64,000 bases of DNA from Ursus arctos (Eukaryota; Chordata; Mammalia; Carnivora; Ursidae). The DNA is taken from NCBI RefSeq assembly GCF_023065955.2, contig NW_026623008.1:21138001-21202000 (forward strand), written 5' to 3'. Below are positions 24,720 through 36,286 of the stretch, piece after piece (the first letter of the stretch is position 1; the number at the start of each line of letters is the position of its first letter). The notes beneath the pieces were generated by a model. The model did not search any database. It saw only the letters and a program-made list of their open reading frames with translations, and had not been told where the DNA came from. The position numbers were made by a program, and so were the translations under genes.

Positions 24720-24872
24720 GACTTGGAAGGAGTGGATATTATCCTAGGTGTCTGCTCTAGTGGCCTTCTGGTTTATAAAGATAAGCTGAGAATTAATCGC
24801 TTTCCTTGGCCCAAAGTGCTGAAGATTTCTTACAAACGTAGCAGCTTTTTCATCAAGATCCGTCCTGGAGAG
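24720..24872 (+). CDS. EPB41: EPB41 exon 10 (FERM, F3 lobe, p55 site)
   Basis: A 153-nt exon of exactly 51 codons, phase 0 to phase 0, from [20 protein letters not shown] to [11 protein letters not shown]. It forms the first strands of the F3 (PH/PTB-like) lobe, including the [20 protein letters not shown] stretch shared by FERM proteins. Published work places p55/MPP1 binding in exon 10. The acceptor is CTTTTTCAG and the donor GAGAG|GTACAG. The sequence matches 4.1R with no changes that I can see. Because it is in phase at both ends, skipping it would keep the frame but remove the core of F3. Confidence 0.97.
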
Positions 24873-25339
24873 GTACAGCATGCATGCTTCTTTCCTCCTG
24901 AATCAAGCATGGACCGTGTTGAAAACATCTCTTCATTCTTGTTTTTCTTATTACGTCGTCTAAGACTTCTGTCTGTAGCTAACTGTTCAGGAGCTGGTAA
25001 TTCTGTTTTCTAAATTAATCAGCCCATAATGCTGCTTGTCTTCCTTACTACTGATGTTCTGGACATTTCTCTTTATGTAAGTAAATATACCATGGCCAGA
25101 AGTTAATCTTGGATTGCTAAACTTGTTCTTTGTTTACTCCAGGTAAAACCTTGATGGAAAAATATTTGTAACTATTTAAAAATTAAGTAGCAGGAGATTT
25201 TAATATTGTGGGGTTAAGATAGTCATGTTTTGCACCACCACTTTGTACCAGACAACTCCGTTATTAGTTGGCGTTCAGGATTTAGAATATACTAATGCTG
25301 ACCAAACTTAACTTGTACATGAAGGAGCAATCATGGCAC

Positions 25340-25560
25340 AGTGGAAAATTATTTAAGTCGAAATTAAAAAAAGTTCTAGCTCCTACTCTGCCTCTGCCAC
25401 TACTAAGCAAAATACCCAGGACAAATCTAGGGCTCAGCTTCCTTATCATTCAAGTGGGATAATACCTTCTCTGTCACAGTTGATATGAAGATCAAATCAG
25501 ATGACAGCTGTAAAAGCTCTAAAGAAGAAAGCACTGCACTAATGCAGTGTGGCTTTTTTT
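25340..25560 (+). repeat. MIR-like fragment
   Basis: TACTCTGCCTCTGCCACTAC, GGCTCAGCTTCCTTATCATT and AAGTGGGATAATACCTTCT. Confidence 0.7.
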
Positions 25561-26518
25561 GTGTGTGTATCACCATCTGCTGGTGGAAAATGGCTCATTA
25601 TTTTAGCTTGGAAATACTAGATGTGCAGCCTTAAGAATCTTGGATAAGCTCAATGAAGCATTTATATAATACCATCATTATTTACCTGTGCCTAGCAAAG
25701 AGGAGTTCCCTCAAGTGTTTCAAATCTAAGAGGCATTCAGTCACCAAGTATTTATTGATTGAGGGCTTTCTTTGTGCCAGGTACTATTCTAGGATCTAGG
25801 AGTATAGAAAATTTATACACATGCACACACATACACACAAATAACTATGATAAAGGAACTCCTTGGTTTTTTTGAATGTCAACTATATGATACGTACTGA
25901 AACACAGAATTCTTATTGAAGAAGACAATTAGGAACAACAGTAGGATTTTGAGAAGTGCAGTGTTCTGTCTACAGAGGGTGATAACAGCAGTAGCATGGT
26001 ATAGCAGAAACCACGAAGATCTGGTTCTGCCACTTGATAGCCATGAGCCTGAACAAATAGCTTCTCTGATCTTAGTTTCTACATGTGTAAATGTATAGAT
26101 GACACTATCTAATCATAGTGTTATTGGCAATACTAGGAACTAAATATAAATGTCAGTTTATTTTTATCTTATGAGGTATGCGTAAGGCAGAAACACAGAA
26201 GCAAAAGACTAGCAGAACAGTTTTTCGCATCCTTGGCAGGTTATGATTTGCTTCAGTCAAAGAGGTCTTCAGATAAATTAGTGGTCAATCAAAGGAAAAA
26301 AAGAGAAAACATTTAATAATTCAGGAATCTGGTTTGGGCCAAAATCTTAACTCCTATTACTAAAAACAATTGCGTGATAGTACTGATTGATTGGAGGAAT
26401 CACGTTATCCCATTCCCTGATCATATTGTAGTCAAGTATCCCAAATGTAGACTGTGACCAAGGAAAAGTAGTGTCCGGACAGTCCAAAGGTCACTTAATT
26501 ATGTCTCAGAAAATGTGC

Positions 26519-26570
26519 AGTGTGTGCGTGTGTGTGCGTGTGTGCGTGCGTGTGTGTGTGTGTGTGTTGT
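26519..26570 (+). repeat. TG/CG microsatellite
   Basis: Alternating TGTG and TGCG units over about 50 nt; alternating purine-pyrimidine, so potentially Z-DNA forming. Confidence 0.95.
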
Positions 26571-26823
26571 GTCGTGTCTGTAGGGGGCGTGGGTTCTGAA
26601 CAAAATAAGATGCAAATATAAGATGCACCTCCTGGTTTCTCTGCTGTGGAAAAAGCCACCTTAAGTGAGTAGATCTCTTTCAGTAACTAAGAAAAAATTT
26701 CAGTTTCTTAGACTAGTAACATTCGTTTCATTTGTAATATCCTCTTCTGTAACACCATGTTTCTATGGTACTGGATCACGTTAGTCAAATAATCATGTTT
26801 CATGTTTATTCGCGTTTTTATAG

Positions 26824-26921
26824 CAAGAACAATATGAGAGTACCATTGGATTCAAACTTCCCAGTTACCGAGCAGCTAAGAAGTTATGGAAAGTCTGTGT
26901 TGAGCATCACACTTTTTTCAG
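26824..26921 (+). CDS. EPB41: EPB41 exon 11 (FERM, F3 lobe, calmodulin site)
   Basis: A 98-nt exon encoding [20 protein letters not shown] and then [13 protein letters not shown] (last codon split). It completes the F3 lobe; [11 protein letters not shown] is the C-terminal F3 helix. [17 protein letters not shown] is the reported Ca2+-independent calmodulin-binding peptide of 4.1R and is intact. The acceptor is GTTTTTATAG and the donor TTCAG|GTATTG. Phase is 0 in and 2 out. A longer open stretch that overlaps this exon in another frame (from 26765) is a shadow, not coding. Confidence 0.97.
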
Positions 26922-27439
26922 GTATTGTTCTCACTTCAGTATTTTTCAAGGATAAATTATTTATGCATGTTTCTATTTTAAACCTGCTATTGAAATTCCC
27001 TTCTTTGTATGGCTGGCATTCTTTTATTTAGCTCAGGTGAGATCATCTTAAGCAAGACAAAATAAATCCAGTTCTCCCTTGGATTGAAAAATATGCCTTA
27101 ACATTCCCAGAGCACCTTTCTGTGGGTGGTAGAAGAAGAATAGAAGGGAGGGAAAAGGAATCTGTGTTCACTAGGGGCTCTGTGATCATCTTAATGGAGC
27201 TAAAATCAGTCTGTGAGGGGGAAGTACCCTGACTTACCTCCACAGGGAATTTCTTGAAGCAATGCTTAACTACTTTCTGTGCGGCTGTTACATTAGAAGG
27301 TTAAAGGTAGGAAGCTGATTGTTGTCTTGGCTCTGATCAGCCCCAGAAAAGAGGCACAGAGAACCATCTTTTGAAGCCCAATTGCATCAGATGATCTGAA
27401 GACAGGAGAAAGTTTCATCTGCTTTGGTTTTCAAGAGGC

Positions 27440-27620
27440 CATGTCATTAACTCCTTGTATTCATCTACCAAACATTTTCTTTGTGCTTACCCTTTGTGTA
27501 GGCACTGTAGCAGGCATTGAGAGTGTACCACAAGATAGTTCTAGTCCCTGTCCTGAGGGAACAATCACACTAGCAGAGGAGACAGCCTTTAGACAAGTAA
27601 TCGCCGCACTGAAAGGAGAA
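27440..27620 (-). repeat. L2 3' end fragment
   Basis: TTCATCTACCAAACATTTTC, GGCACTGTAGCAGGCATTGA and CAGAGGAGACAGCC. Confidence 0.65.
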
Positions 27621-27639
27621 CCAGCTAGTTGCTGTCAGC

Positions 27640-27915
27640 TTGCCTTTTAAAGAAAACTTTCTTTATTATAATTGCATACATGGTAATAGTAAGAAGGTGG
27701 TATAATGACCTACCCGGTACCTATACCCAGCTTCAGTAATATCACCCCAAGGCCAGTCTTGTTTCATCTGTTTCCTTACCCATTCCTTTCCACTCCTTCC
27801 CAGAGTATTTTGAAGCAGATCCCAGATCTCATGTCATGTCATTTGTAAATAAACTTGGCTCTTTACGAATGGCTCTCAAGAGAGATAACCATAATACCTT
27901 TTACTTTTCTTTGTA
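27640..27915 (-). repeat. Old LINE-1 fragment
   Basis: CTTCAGTAATATCACCCCAA and TTTTGAAGCAGATCCCAGAT are typical of antisense L1ME 3' sequence. Confidence 0.6.
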
Positions 27916-28127
27916 TTTTCACATCATACTTAGCCCTATAGCACAGTAGACAGGAAGAAAAGTCAGGGAAAATAACATTTTAGTTCTCATTTCACAATAA
28001 ACATAAAGATATACTTCATAACCAATTAAAGAATCTTAATTATTGGGATTGAGATACTTCTTTATGTTTTTATCATCCTCTTCTTTAAAATCAAACTAAG
28101 AAAATAGAGTTTTTAAAAAGGAGGAGG

Positions 28128-28304
28128 GCGGGGCACCTGGGTGACTCATTTGGTTGAGCATCTGACTCTTGGTTTCAGCTCAGGTCATGATCTCATGGGT
28201 TGTGGGATCAGAGTCCCATAGGGGGGCTCCACGCTCAGCAGGAAGTCTTGAGATTCTCTTCCTCTGCCCCTCCTTCCACTTACACGTGCTTGTGCTCTCT
28301 CAAA

Positions 28305-28339
<35 letters not shown>

Positions 28340-28355
28340 ATCTTTAAAAAAAATA
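28128..28355 (+). repeat. CAN-SINE with long AAAT tail
   Basis: Sense copy GGGGCACCTGGGTGACTCAT with AATAAATAAATAAATCTTTA. Confidence 0.94.
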
Positions 28356-28589
28356 AAAGGGTACAGGTCAGAAAGAGTTTTTTGAATGTTTAATATGTAT
28401 GGTATAGATTTCAACTACAGCCCAAAGTATTTACTTGTAGGACAGCATGTTTAAATCTGTTTTATCAAAATAAGAGACTGTATTAATGTGTGATGTTCAT
28501 CACACAAAAGAAAGTAAATATTTGCTGAATTAAAATAAACTATCCCAGAGGGAAAAAGTACTCTCTTTTTGGTAGTATTTGATGTAACA

Positions 28590-28745
28590 ATTTATGTATT
28601 TATTCAGCAAACATTTATTGAGTGGCAAATTAATGCCAGGCACTGTGCCAGGAGTGAAAACACAAAGGTAAATAAATCATAGTCTCTATCCTTTACCCGT
28701 AGAGAGCTCACAGCCTTGTAGTGAGACTACCACCTAGATTGTTTC
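28590..28745 (-). repeat. L2 3' end fragment
   Basis: ATTCAGCAAACATTTATTGA and TGCCAGGCACTGTGCCAGGA. Confidence 0.75.
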
Positions 28746-28874
28746 GGGTCAGTGCAGTAAATGCCGTGGCAAAAGAGATTACAGGGTAGAAAGAAGATAG
28801 GGTTCCTAACCTAACCTAGTAAATATGTTAACAGGCACTAATTGAGTTTGGAGTGCATTTGACAAAATTATTTT

Positions 28875-29060
28875 AATAGAGTGGAAAAAGTGCTCTGGGC
28901 TTGGACCCTGTTATTGTCTAATCTTTTACCAGCTATGTGATCTTAAAGCACTAACTTCTTCTAGGAAGTGCAGTTTCTTATACCTGTAAAATGATGAAGA
29001 TATTACATGGATGTAATGAAAATATTACAGTGCTATAAAAGCATTTTGGAACCCATAAGG
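28875..29060 (+). repeat. MIR-like fragment
   Basis: CCAGCTATGTGATCTTAAAG and CAGTTTCTTATACCTGTAAA. Confidence 0.7.
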
Positions 29061-29274
29061 CCCTACCTCTAGGGATATATGATGATATTATTAATATAGG
29101 CTACAATGAAATTATACTTCGAGAAATGATGTAGAATTAAAATAATGATTGCTTGATTGGGACTCTGTCTTAATAACTGTAAGGAAACTGTGAGATTAAT
29201 TCGTGATTTTTGTCTTTAATCTCCCAATCTCATTAGAGTGAGATAATACATATAATTATGTTTTTCCCCCCTAG

Positions 29275-29447
29275 ACTGACATCTACAGACACCCTTCCTA
29301 AAAGCAAATTTCTTGCACTGGGATCCAAATTTCGATACAGTGGCCGGACTCAGGCACAGACCAGACAAGCTAGTGCTCTGATTGACAGGCCTGCCCCACA
29401 CTTCGAGCGTACAGCAAGCAAACGGGCATCCCGGAGCCTGGATGGAG
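29275..29447 (+). CDS. EPB41: EPB41 exon 12 (FERM-adjacent region)
   Basis: A 173-nt exon encoding (R)[20 protein letters not shown] through [10 protein letters not shown] plus one base. This is the FERM-adjacent (FA) region, rich in Ser, Arg and Lys, found in a subset of FERM proteins and often phosphorylated. The two serines reported as PKC targets in 80-kDa 4.1R (Ser312 in FRYSGR and Ser331 in SKRASR) both fall in motifs present here. The acceptor is a C-rich TTTTTCCCCCCTAG. The donor GAG|GTTTGT is a weaker match. Phase is 2 in and 1 out. Confidence 0.97.
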
Positions 29448-29589
29448 GTTTGTGTTGAATATTAATGATTTCTTGTGATCCTAACTCATTAAGGGAGAGA
29501 TCAAAGAAGTTCAGTTGTCTATAAGGGAGCCAAATTAAAGAATCTCAGTGGTAAATGAAATGGATCTTACTAATTGTCTGTTTCAGCGG

Positions 29590-29720
29590 AATCATCTTAA
29601 GAAAAGTAGAACTGAGGTTCTGAGAGAGTAGTAACTGGATCAAGGTTCTGCTGCTTAGTAGTAGTGGATGAAACACCACTGGAATCAGAACTCAAATGCA
29701 GAATCTCTACCACAGTGTGA
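29590..29720 (-). repeat. MIR fragment
   Basis: GAACTGAGGTTCTGAGAGAG and GGAATCAGAACTCAAATGCA. Confidence 0.65.
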
Positions 29721-30169
29721 AAACCTCATGTCGTATACTGAACGAAAACCTACTCTTCAATGTTTTTGAATAGTTGTTTTTTCAAGTAGGAAAGAGGAAA
29801 AGGGTCTGGCTCACTAGAGCATTCATTTAAAAAGTTTGCCCTGTGACAATTAGAGATAGAAAAAGCAAGCAGTGGTGTTATTGGAGTCTCTAAATTTTGT
29901 TTAAATAAAATTGGGAGGAAATAGATAATTTTCATGATTGTGTATACCAACAGAAGATATTCCTGAATTTTTCATAGTCTCAAGGACTTGAGAGTATTCC
30001 TGAAATGAAATAAGAAACCATACTCAGTTCTTTATGCCACTTAAAAAAAAAAAAGGTGGCTAATAAATAAAATTTCAGAAGGCAGTAACCAAAATAGAGT
30101 ATTGTTGATTGTATTTATTAGGGAGTCACCAGAGCCCAGCTTTATGCTATCGACTGTAAGAAGAAGTTG

Positions 30170-30420
30170 CATGTTACAGAGGTTAAAGGTTTGGGTTCTA
30201 CCCTCAGATAGACCTGGTTCCAAGCTCAACCCCTGCATTTATGATCTGTCTTCTTGGGCAGCTTACTTAATCTCTGTGCCTTGGTTTTCTCATTTATAAA
30301 ATGGGCATGGTGATAATAACAATAATAGCTCAGAGAGTTTTCGTGAGGAATAAATCAGATGATGTATATATGGTGCTTAGCACAATGGCCGACACTTAAT
30401 AAGTGACCCCAGAATATTAG
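30170..30420 (+). repeat. MIR
   Basis: TTAAAGGTTTGGGTTCTACC, GGTTTTCTCATTTATAAAAT and GTGCTTAGCACAATGGCCGA. Confidence 0.82.
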
Positions 30421-30869
30421 CTATCAGTAAGATATTGTTAATATTCTAGCCACAGCATTATTATTTTGTTTGGTATCGTCCAGAATTATGCTGCCATGTT
30501 TTGGTTTGTTGCATTATGGGAGCATGTATCAGAGACACCTTGCTCAGTTTAAGAGGAATCCAGAATGAGTCAGCCACACTTGGAAAAGAGATTACCCAAG
30601 GAGTAGAACTTTTGTGCTTTCATATTGCAAGTCATGCTTCTGTCTTTCTGATGTTTCTCTACTGTCCTGAGTTTGAAGGGGTTGCTTTAATAGTGAGGAC
30701 AAAGCAGATTACAGGCTTTGTCTTTTTCAATCATCATGAAGATGCTAGGAATTTGGCTCAAAGGTTAAATAACTTTTCTTAAGATATGATAGCTGTTAAG
30801 TGGATTGGAGTACAGGTTGGTTTAACTCCAAAACTCATGTTCTTTCAGATACTTTCTCACTTATTCCTT

Positions 30870-31965
30870 TGTTCAACAACTTACTTTACCTTTCCTACAT
30901 GTCAAGTATTGTTTTAGTCACTGGAGATACAGATGTGAATATACAAACATGGTCTCTGCCATCGAAGGGCTTACATTCTATAGGCAAACAGATACAAAAC
31001 AAAACAGTTTCAGACAGTGATAAGTACTATGAAGAAAATAAAACAGAGTGATGGGTAAAGAGTGTTGGGGAGACCGGGGAACTGTTTGAGATTGAGTGGT
31101 CTATATCTAAATTTAGAAGGTCCCTCTGAGGATGTTTGGACTGAGACCTGAATTATGAGAAGGAGTAAGCCATCCCAACATTCGGGGAAGAGCATTCTCA
31201 AAGGGGGAGTAGCAAGTACGATGATCTGGAGGTAGGAATGAGCTTGGCATGGGTCTCGATCAGTGCCGTCCCCTCGAACTTTGTGTTCTGACGGAAATCT
31301 GTTTGATGATGTCCAGTTTGGTAGGCTGTGGCCACATGTGGCCAGTTACGAACTTGAAACGTGACTATGTAACTAAGGAACTGAATTTTAATTCAATTTA
31401 AATTTAAATAGCCATATGTGGCTGGTAGCTCCCCTGTTGGGTAGCATAGGTCTAGATCTTAGTGAATGAGGAGAAAGGAATAAAAAAAAATTTAAAAAAA
31501 TAAGTGGGGTCGGATAAGTGGGAGGGGCCAGATTGTATACGGCCTACAAGGCCTTATAAAGAGTTTAGATTTTATTTTGGTTGCAGTGGAAAGCTGTTAG
31601 AGGGAGTGATATGATCTGATTTCCATTTTAAAAAGACCACCCTGACTTCTGGGTGAATGCTCCACTGAACGCTCCGCTGAAGGAGCAAAGCAGAAGCATG
31701 GTGAAGTCTGTTGCAGGATCTGGGTGAGAGGTGATGACAGCTGGGACTTGAGTATTGGAATGAAGACAGGGAAAAGTGGTCAGAAATACATTTTGGAGGT
31801 AGGCCTGACAGAATTACTGATAAATTAAGTGTTGGAGATGGTAAGGAAAAAAAATTCGAAGTTTATTCCTAGGCTTGATCATTTAGTACGATGGGAAAGT
31901 CTGAGAGAGAAGCACCGTTGGGGATATAGAAAATCAAGACTTATGATTCGGACAAGGTAAATTTT
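30870..31965 (-). repeat. L2 LINE, 1.1 kb, with DNA transposon insertion
   Basis: TTACATTCTATAGGCAAACA, CAGTGATAAGTACTATGAAG, GAGACCTGAATTATGAGAAG, AAGGCCTTATAAAGAGTTTA and GTGATATGATCTGATTTCC follow antisense L2 order. Confidence 0.85.
31260..31450. repeat. hAT-type DNA transposon fossil inside L2
   Basis: CCACATGTGGCCAGTTACG and GCCATATGTGGCTGGTAGC form the characteristic inverted ends of a MER-class element; the L2 match resumes on either side. Confidence 0.7.
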
Positions 31966-33204
31966 AGATGGGGTCACTCAATCCTCATGTCTGCCATATT
32001 TATATAACACCACCAGCCATCTCCTTCCTTGTCCAGTTAAGTGTCCTGCTTTCGGTTTACCTTGGGTTTGAGGAACTATTGTTTTTATCGTCAATTTTCA
32101 GTAAGAAACTGAGGTTGGAAAGTTTAAGCAACATGTTCAATATCTCACAGATAGTAAGTTGCAAAGCTAGACCTTTGTTTGATGCCATATCCTGTGGCTT
32201 TTTCCACTATGTAGAAATTCTTCATTATTTAGATACTATGCCCGTTGTGTCCTTTCTTTCTAATAGCAAAAATAACCAAAGATTCAAATGTTAATGAGCT
32301 TTGGTATCTTAAACAAATTAGAAAGCTTTACTTACAGAGAGATTTATATTACTTTCAGAAATCATATCCCGACTGTCTCTATTTTTCTAGCTGTAGAAAT
32401 GTCACAATTCAAGACATTAAAAAATCTTGATGTCTCTGTTGACTAGCATTAGCTAGTTCTTATTAAATTGTAGTCTATCTCCAAAAATTTGTCTTCAAAA
32501 TGCTGCGGCAATGGTTGAGATTCCAAAACTAAAACATGTAAGACAATTCTAAGGGAAGATAGTCAGCTTTGGTGGCTTTACTGTTAGTATCAGAGTTTGG
32601 GGACTTCGAAAAAATTTTTGGAAATCATTGAGTTAGCCACCTAATTTTATAGAAGTGAAACCTAAAGCCTTAAAAAGTTTGTCCAAAGTTAACATGGTCT
32701 GTCTGTTCAAACTTAGGATAGAATCCTGTACATTTTTTGGTACCTAGATCAGTCACTTTTTACCTTCATATATTCCAGGATGCCTTCTTCCTATCTTTAC
32801 GTTCTGAGAATTTTTTTGAAGATGTATGATCTTTACTGGTCTTGATAGTTACCATAATTCTTGCTACACTGTAGGTGCTTAATAGATAAATGTTGAAAAT
32901 AAGATTGTTTTTCCTGTCAGCTGAATGTGAGCAGGATTTTCTGTTCCACTTTATATTGGGTGTTTTAAGTGCATTAGAATATCCTATTACAACTGTTGTC
33001 CCTCTCTTTAATTTCTTCTGCCTGGGAGAAAAGTACTTCTTTTTTGTTGTTTAATTTTTCAAACCCTCATTCAAATCCTGATGACTAATGAGTACCTTTT
33101 CTTAGTTTGTAGGTCATTTGCATGTCATCATTTCTGAAGTGCCTGTTCCAAACTTTGGCTCATATTTTTATTGTGTTGTCTGTCTGATTAGTTCGTAGGA
33201 GTTC

Positions 33205-33340
33205 TTTTTTTAAAAAAGATTTTTAAAATTTAAATTCAGTTAATTAACATATTATTGGTTTCAGAGGTACGGGTCGGTGATTCATCAGTCTTATATAACA
33301 TGCAGTGCTGTAAGAATTCTTTATACTTGTCTCACTCCCA
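33205..33340 (-). repeat. Carnivore LINE-1 3' end (short)
   Basis: AAATTCAGTTAATTAACATA and GGTGATTCATCAGTCTTATA are typical antisense carnivore L1 ends. Confidence 0.75.
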
Positions 33341-33508
33341 GTCTCAGGGAGAAACCATCAGTATTTCATAGCGAAGTATGATGTTTATTCTAGGTTTTGT
33401 TAGCTACCTTTTATCAGTTAAGGAAGTTTTCTTTTATTCCTAGTTTCCTAAGTTTTTATCATAAATGAATGGTGACTTTTATCCAGTGCTTTTTAATTCA
33501 TTGATGGA

Positions 33509-34097
33509 TATATAGTTGGCCTTTGAATAATATGGTTTTGAACTGCCCGGGTACACTTTTGGCAGATTATTTTTGATAAATACAACATAATACTATCAGT
33601 GTACTTTCTTTTCCTTACGATTATCTTAACATTTTTCTTTTTTCTAGTTTACTTTATTGTAAGAAAATAGTATATAATATATGTAACATACAAAATATGT
33701 GCTAGTCAATGGTTTGTGTTTTCAGTAAGGCTTCCAGCCAACAATAGGCTATTAGGAGTTAAGTGTTTGGGGAGTCAGAAGTTATATACAGATTTTCCAG
33801 AAGGGGGAATGAAACATGAGAGACTATGGACTATGAGAAACAAACTGTGGGCTACAGGGGGGAGGGGGGGTGGGGGAATGGGATAGGCCGGTGATGGGTA
33901 GTAAGGAGGGCACATATTGCATGGTGCACTGGGTGTTATACACAACTAATGAATCATCGAGCCTTACATCAAAAACCGGGGATGTACTGTATGGTGACTA
34001 ACATAATATAATAAAAAATCAAAGTTATATACAGATTTTCAACTGTGCAAGAGAGTTGGCACCCCTCTCCCCAGGGCTGTTCAAGGGTCAGCTATAA
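33509..34097 (+). repeat. MER2-like Tigger DNA transposon split by L1
   Basis: AGTTGGCCTTTGAATAATAT at one end and GCTGTTCAAGGGTCAGCTAT at the other are the inverted ends, with TA flanks. The interior (GTAAGGCTTCCAGCCAACAA) matches MER2 as remembered. Confidence 0.85.
33798..34021 (+). repeat. Carnivore LINE-1 3' end inside the Tigger
   Basis: GCATGGTGCACTGGGTGTTA, ACTGTATGGTGACTAACATA and TAATAAAAAA end. A perfect 19-nt duplication AAGTTATATACAGATTTTC lies at 33779-33797 and 34022-34040. Confidence 0.95.
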
Positions 34098-34565
34098 TAA
34101 TATGACTTTTTTCTCTTTTTATATTATGTGGTGGATTACGTTGACTGACTTTCAGTCGTTAAACCAACTTTGCATTCTTGGAGTCAACACAATTTGATTA
34201 TAATGTTTTTCTTACGTATTATTTTATAATTTTTTTGTCAACTATTTTCATAAGAGAGATAGGCCTGTCATTTTCCTGTCTTGTAATGTTGTCAGGTTTT
34301 AGCATCAAGTGTATGCTGATCTCATAAAATAAACTGAGAAGGATTCCCTCTTTTTCTGTTCTCTGGAAGAGTTTGTGTAAGATTGGTGTTGTGTGGAAGA
34401 ATTCACCGATAAAGCCGTCTGGTCCTAGGGATCTCGTTGTGTGGGAGTTCCTTACTTTCAGATTCGATGTCTTTATTAGATAAAGGACTGTTAAGATGTT
34501 CTAGTTCTTGTTTCAGTTTTGGTAATTGTATTTTTCTAGGAAATGTCTATTCCATCTAAATTTTT

Positions 34566-34749
34566 TAAAAAGATTTATTTATTTATTTTAGAGAGAGACA
34601 GAGAGAGCGGGGGGAGGGGCAGAGGGAGAGGGAGAGAGAGTCCCAAGCAGATTCCATGCCGACCTCAGTGCTGATGCTGGGCTTGATCTCCCAACCCAAG
34701 TCAAAACCAAGAGTCGGATGCTTAACCGACTGCACCACCAATGTGCCCC
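34566..34749 (-). repeat. CAN-SINE
   Basis: Antisense copy; duplication TCCATCTAAATTTTT / TCCTTCTAAATTTTT at 34551-34565 and 34750-34764. Confidence 0.94.
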
Positions 34750-35040
34750 TCCTTCTAAATTTTTAAATTTATTCATATAACGTTGGGTATCTTTTTAATA
34801 TCTCTAAGAACTTAGCAGTGTCCCCTTTCGTGTTCATGATATTGTGCTTCTTTTTTTCTTGAATAGTCTTGCTACAAATCTATTAATTTTATTAATCTCT
34901 TCAAAGAACCAACTTTTGGGGTTTTTTTTCATATTGTGTATATTTTAATTCATGCCAGCTAATATCTTCATTATTTTCTACTTTTATTGAACTATTGTTT
35001 TTCATTTCTTGAAATGGATACCCATCGCTGTTCATTAATT

Positions 35041-35150
35041 CTTTTTTTTATAATAATTTTTTATTATGTTATGTTAGTCACCATACAGTACGTCCTTAGT
35101 TTTTGATGTAGTGTTCCATGATTCATTATTTGTTCATTATTTCTTACAAT
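35041..35150 (-). repeat. Carnivore LINE-1 3' end (short, antisense)
   Basis: TTTATTATGTTATGTTAGTC, ACCATACAGTACGTCCTTAG and GTTCCATGATTCATTATTTG; the reverse complement of the element at 33798-34021. Confidence 0.9.
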
Positions 35151-35430
35151 CTAATCTTAGAATTTAAGTGACTTGACTAAGGTCACATAGCAACACAACT
35201 AGAAGTAGAGTCTAGGATTGTTCTCCTAGACCCATTGTTCTCCTAGACCCATGTTCTCCTAGACTCTTCACCATGATGGCTTTTTTTTTTTTTTCCTGGA
35301 AGAGGAAGAATAAAAAATACTGATATTCATTGAGTACTTAGTGTGTTCAGGCACTGTTCTAAATATTTTACACGTGGTACTATCTTTTAAGCCTCTGAAT
35401 TACATATAAACTGAATAGGACACATTTTTT
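35150..35430 (-). repeat. MIR-like sequence with a small tandem duplication
   Basis: CTAAGGTCACATAGCAACAC, AGGCACTGTTCTAAATATTT; TGTTCTCCTAGACCCA is repeated about three times at 35219-35265. Confidence 0.65.
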
Positions 35431-35609
35431 TTTTAGTTTTAGTTAGACATTCATTTCCAAATATCTTCTTTTTCTCTGTGTGCTCTCTTTTCGGTATAAG
35501 AATTAGAAACAGGTCCATGGAAACTGTTTTTCCCTCCTTTTCCTAGATCCTTCTCTATTCATCTTGAGAGAGAGACTTTTCCCTTGTTAGGCCCTCGTCT
35601 TTGGGGGGG

Positions 35610-35610
<1 letters not shown>

Positions 35611-35648
<38 letters not shown>

Positions 35649-35664
35649 TACACAATATATATAT

Positions 35665-35696
<32 letters not shown>

Positions 35697-35750
35697 AGAC
35701 TACATTTTACAATTTATATATATATAATATATATATATATATATAAAATA
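35611..35750. repeat. AT microsatellite block
   Basis: Three long AT runs separated by short spacers (CTACACA, GACTA, TACA-rich). Confidence 0.97.
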
Positions 35751-36248
35751 TAGGCCGCTAAGCTAGAGATGGTATATTAGGGAAACTTTTGCAAGAAGTG
35801 TCTTACAAAGGCCCTCACTTTACACTCCCTTTTCTGTTCTCTCTGGTGCTCAGAGCATCTGCTTCACCAGCTGAGAAGCTAAAACGGGTTCAGGTCCCAG
35901 TTTATACGTTAGAGTGGTAAGTCACAAAGATAGCTAATAACGATGACAAAGATTTTTCAGCTTATATTTTTGTTGCACTTTTTGCTTTTCAAACCAGTTC
36001 CATATATTCCTGTTTAGTACCAACAACCCAGTGAACAAGAAGCATTTAAGAATTCTTGGTTTAATCATGAGGAGACTGGGGCACAAAAAAGTTCTATAAC
36101 TTGTTAGGGTCACATAACAAGACAGTTCAGCCACTTGGTGAGTAGCGGTTACGTGATTCTTGCCAGGGGATATACCCATGTCATCTTCAGAGCTTTAAAA
36201 CAAAACAAGTGCCCAAGCTTCACTTTTAGATACCTCATCTGTCTGGGG

Positions 36249-36250
36249 TT

Positions 36251-36285
<35 letters not shown>

Positions 36286-36286
36286 G
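36249..36286 (+). repeat. GTT microsatellite
   Basis: About twelve GTT units. Confidence 0.97.

Larger units (their letters stand above)
24873..26823 (+). other. EPB41: Intron 10
   Basis: A 1.95-kb non-coding intron. MIR-like sequence lies at about 25340-25560 and an L2-like end at about 25735-25810. A TG/CG microsatellite lies at 26519-26570. The rest is unassigned. Confidence 0.8.
26922..29274 (+). other. EPB41: Intron 11
   Basis: A 2.35-kb non-coding intron. L2 ends lie at about 27440-27620 and 28590-28745, an old L1 piece at about 27640-27915, a CAN-SINE at 28128-28355 with a long AAAT tail, and a MIR at about 28875-29060. Confidence 0.8.
33390..35040 (-). repeat. Old LINE-1 ORF2 fragment
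   Basis: GGAAGAGTTTGTGTAAGATTG, GCCGTCTGGTCCTAGGGATC and AAAGAACCAACTTTTGGGG are the antisense of the L1 reverse-transcriptase region. It is interrupted by a Tigger at 33509-34097 and a CAN-SINE at 34566-34749. Confidence 0.85.

Noticed and set aside
26765..27031. 88-codon open frame overlapping exon 11
   Set aside because: It reads exon 11 in the wrong frame; the real frame gives [17 protein letters not shown].
30501..30782. 93-codon open frame in intron 12
   Set aside because: No acceptor/donor in the right phase with 4.1R exons, no motif, and it sits between MIR and L2 fossils.
35611..35750. AT block considered as a replication or matrix-attachment element
   Set aside because: Only a dinucleotide microsatellite is visible; nothing in the sequence supports a specific function.
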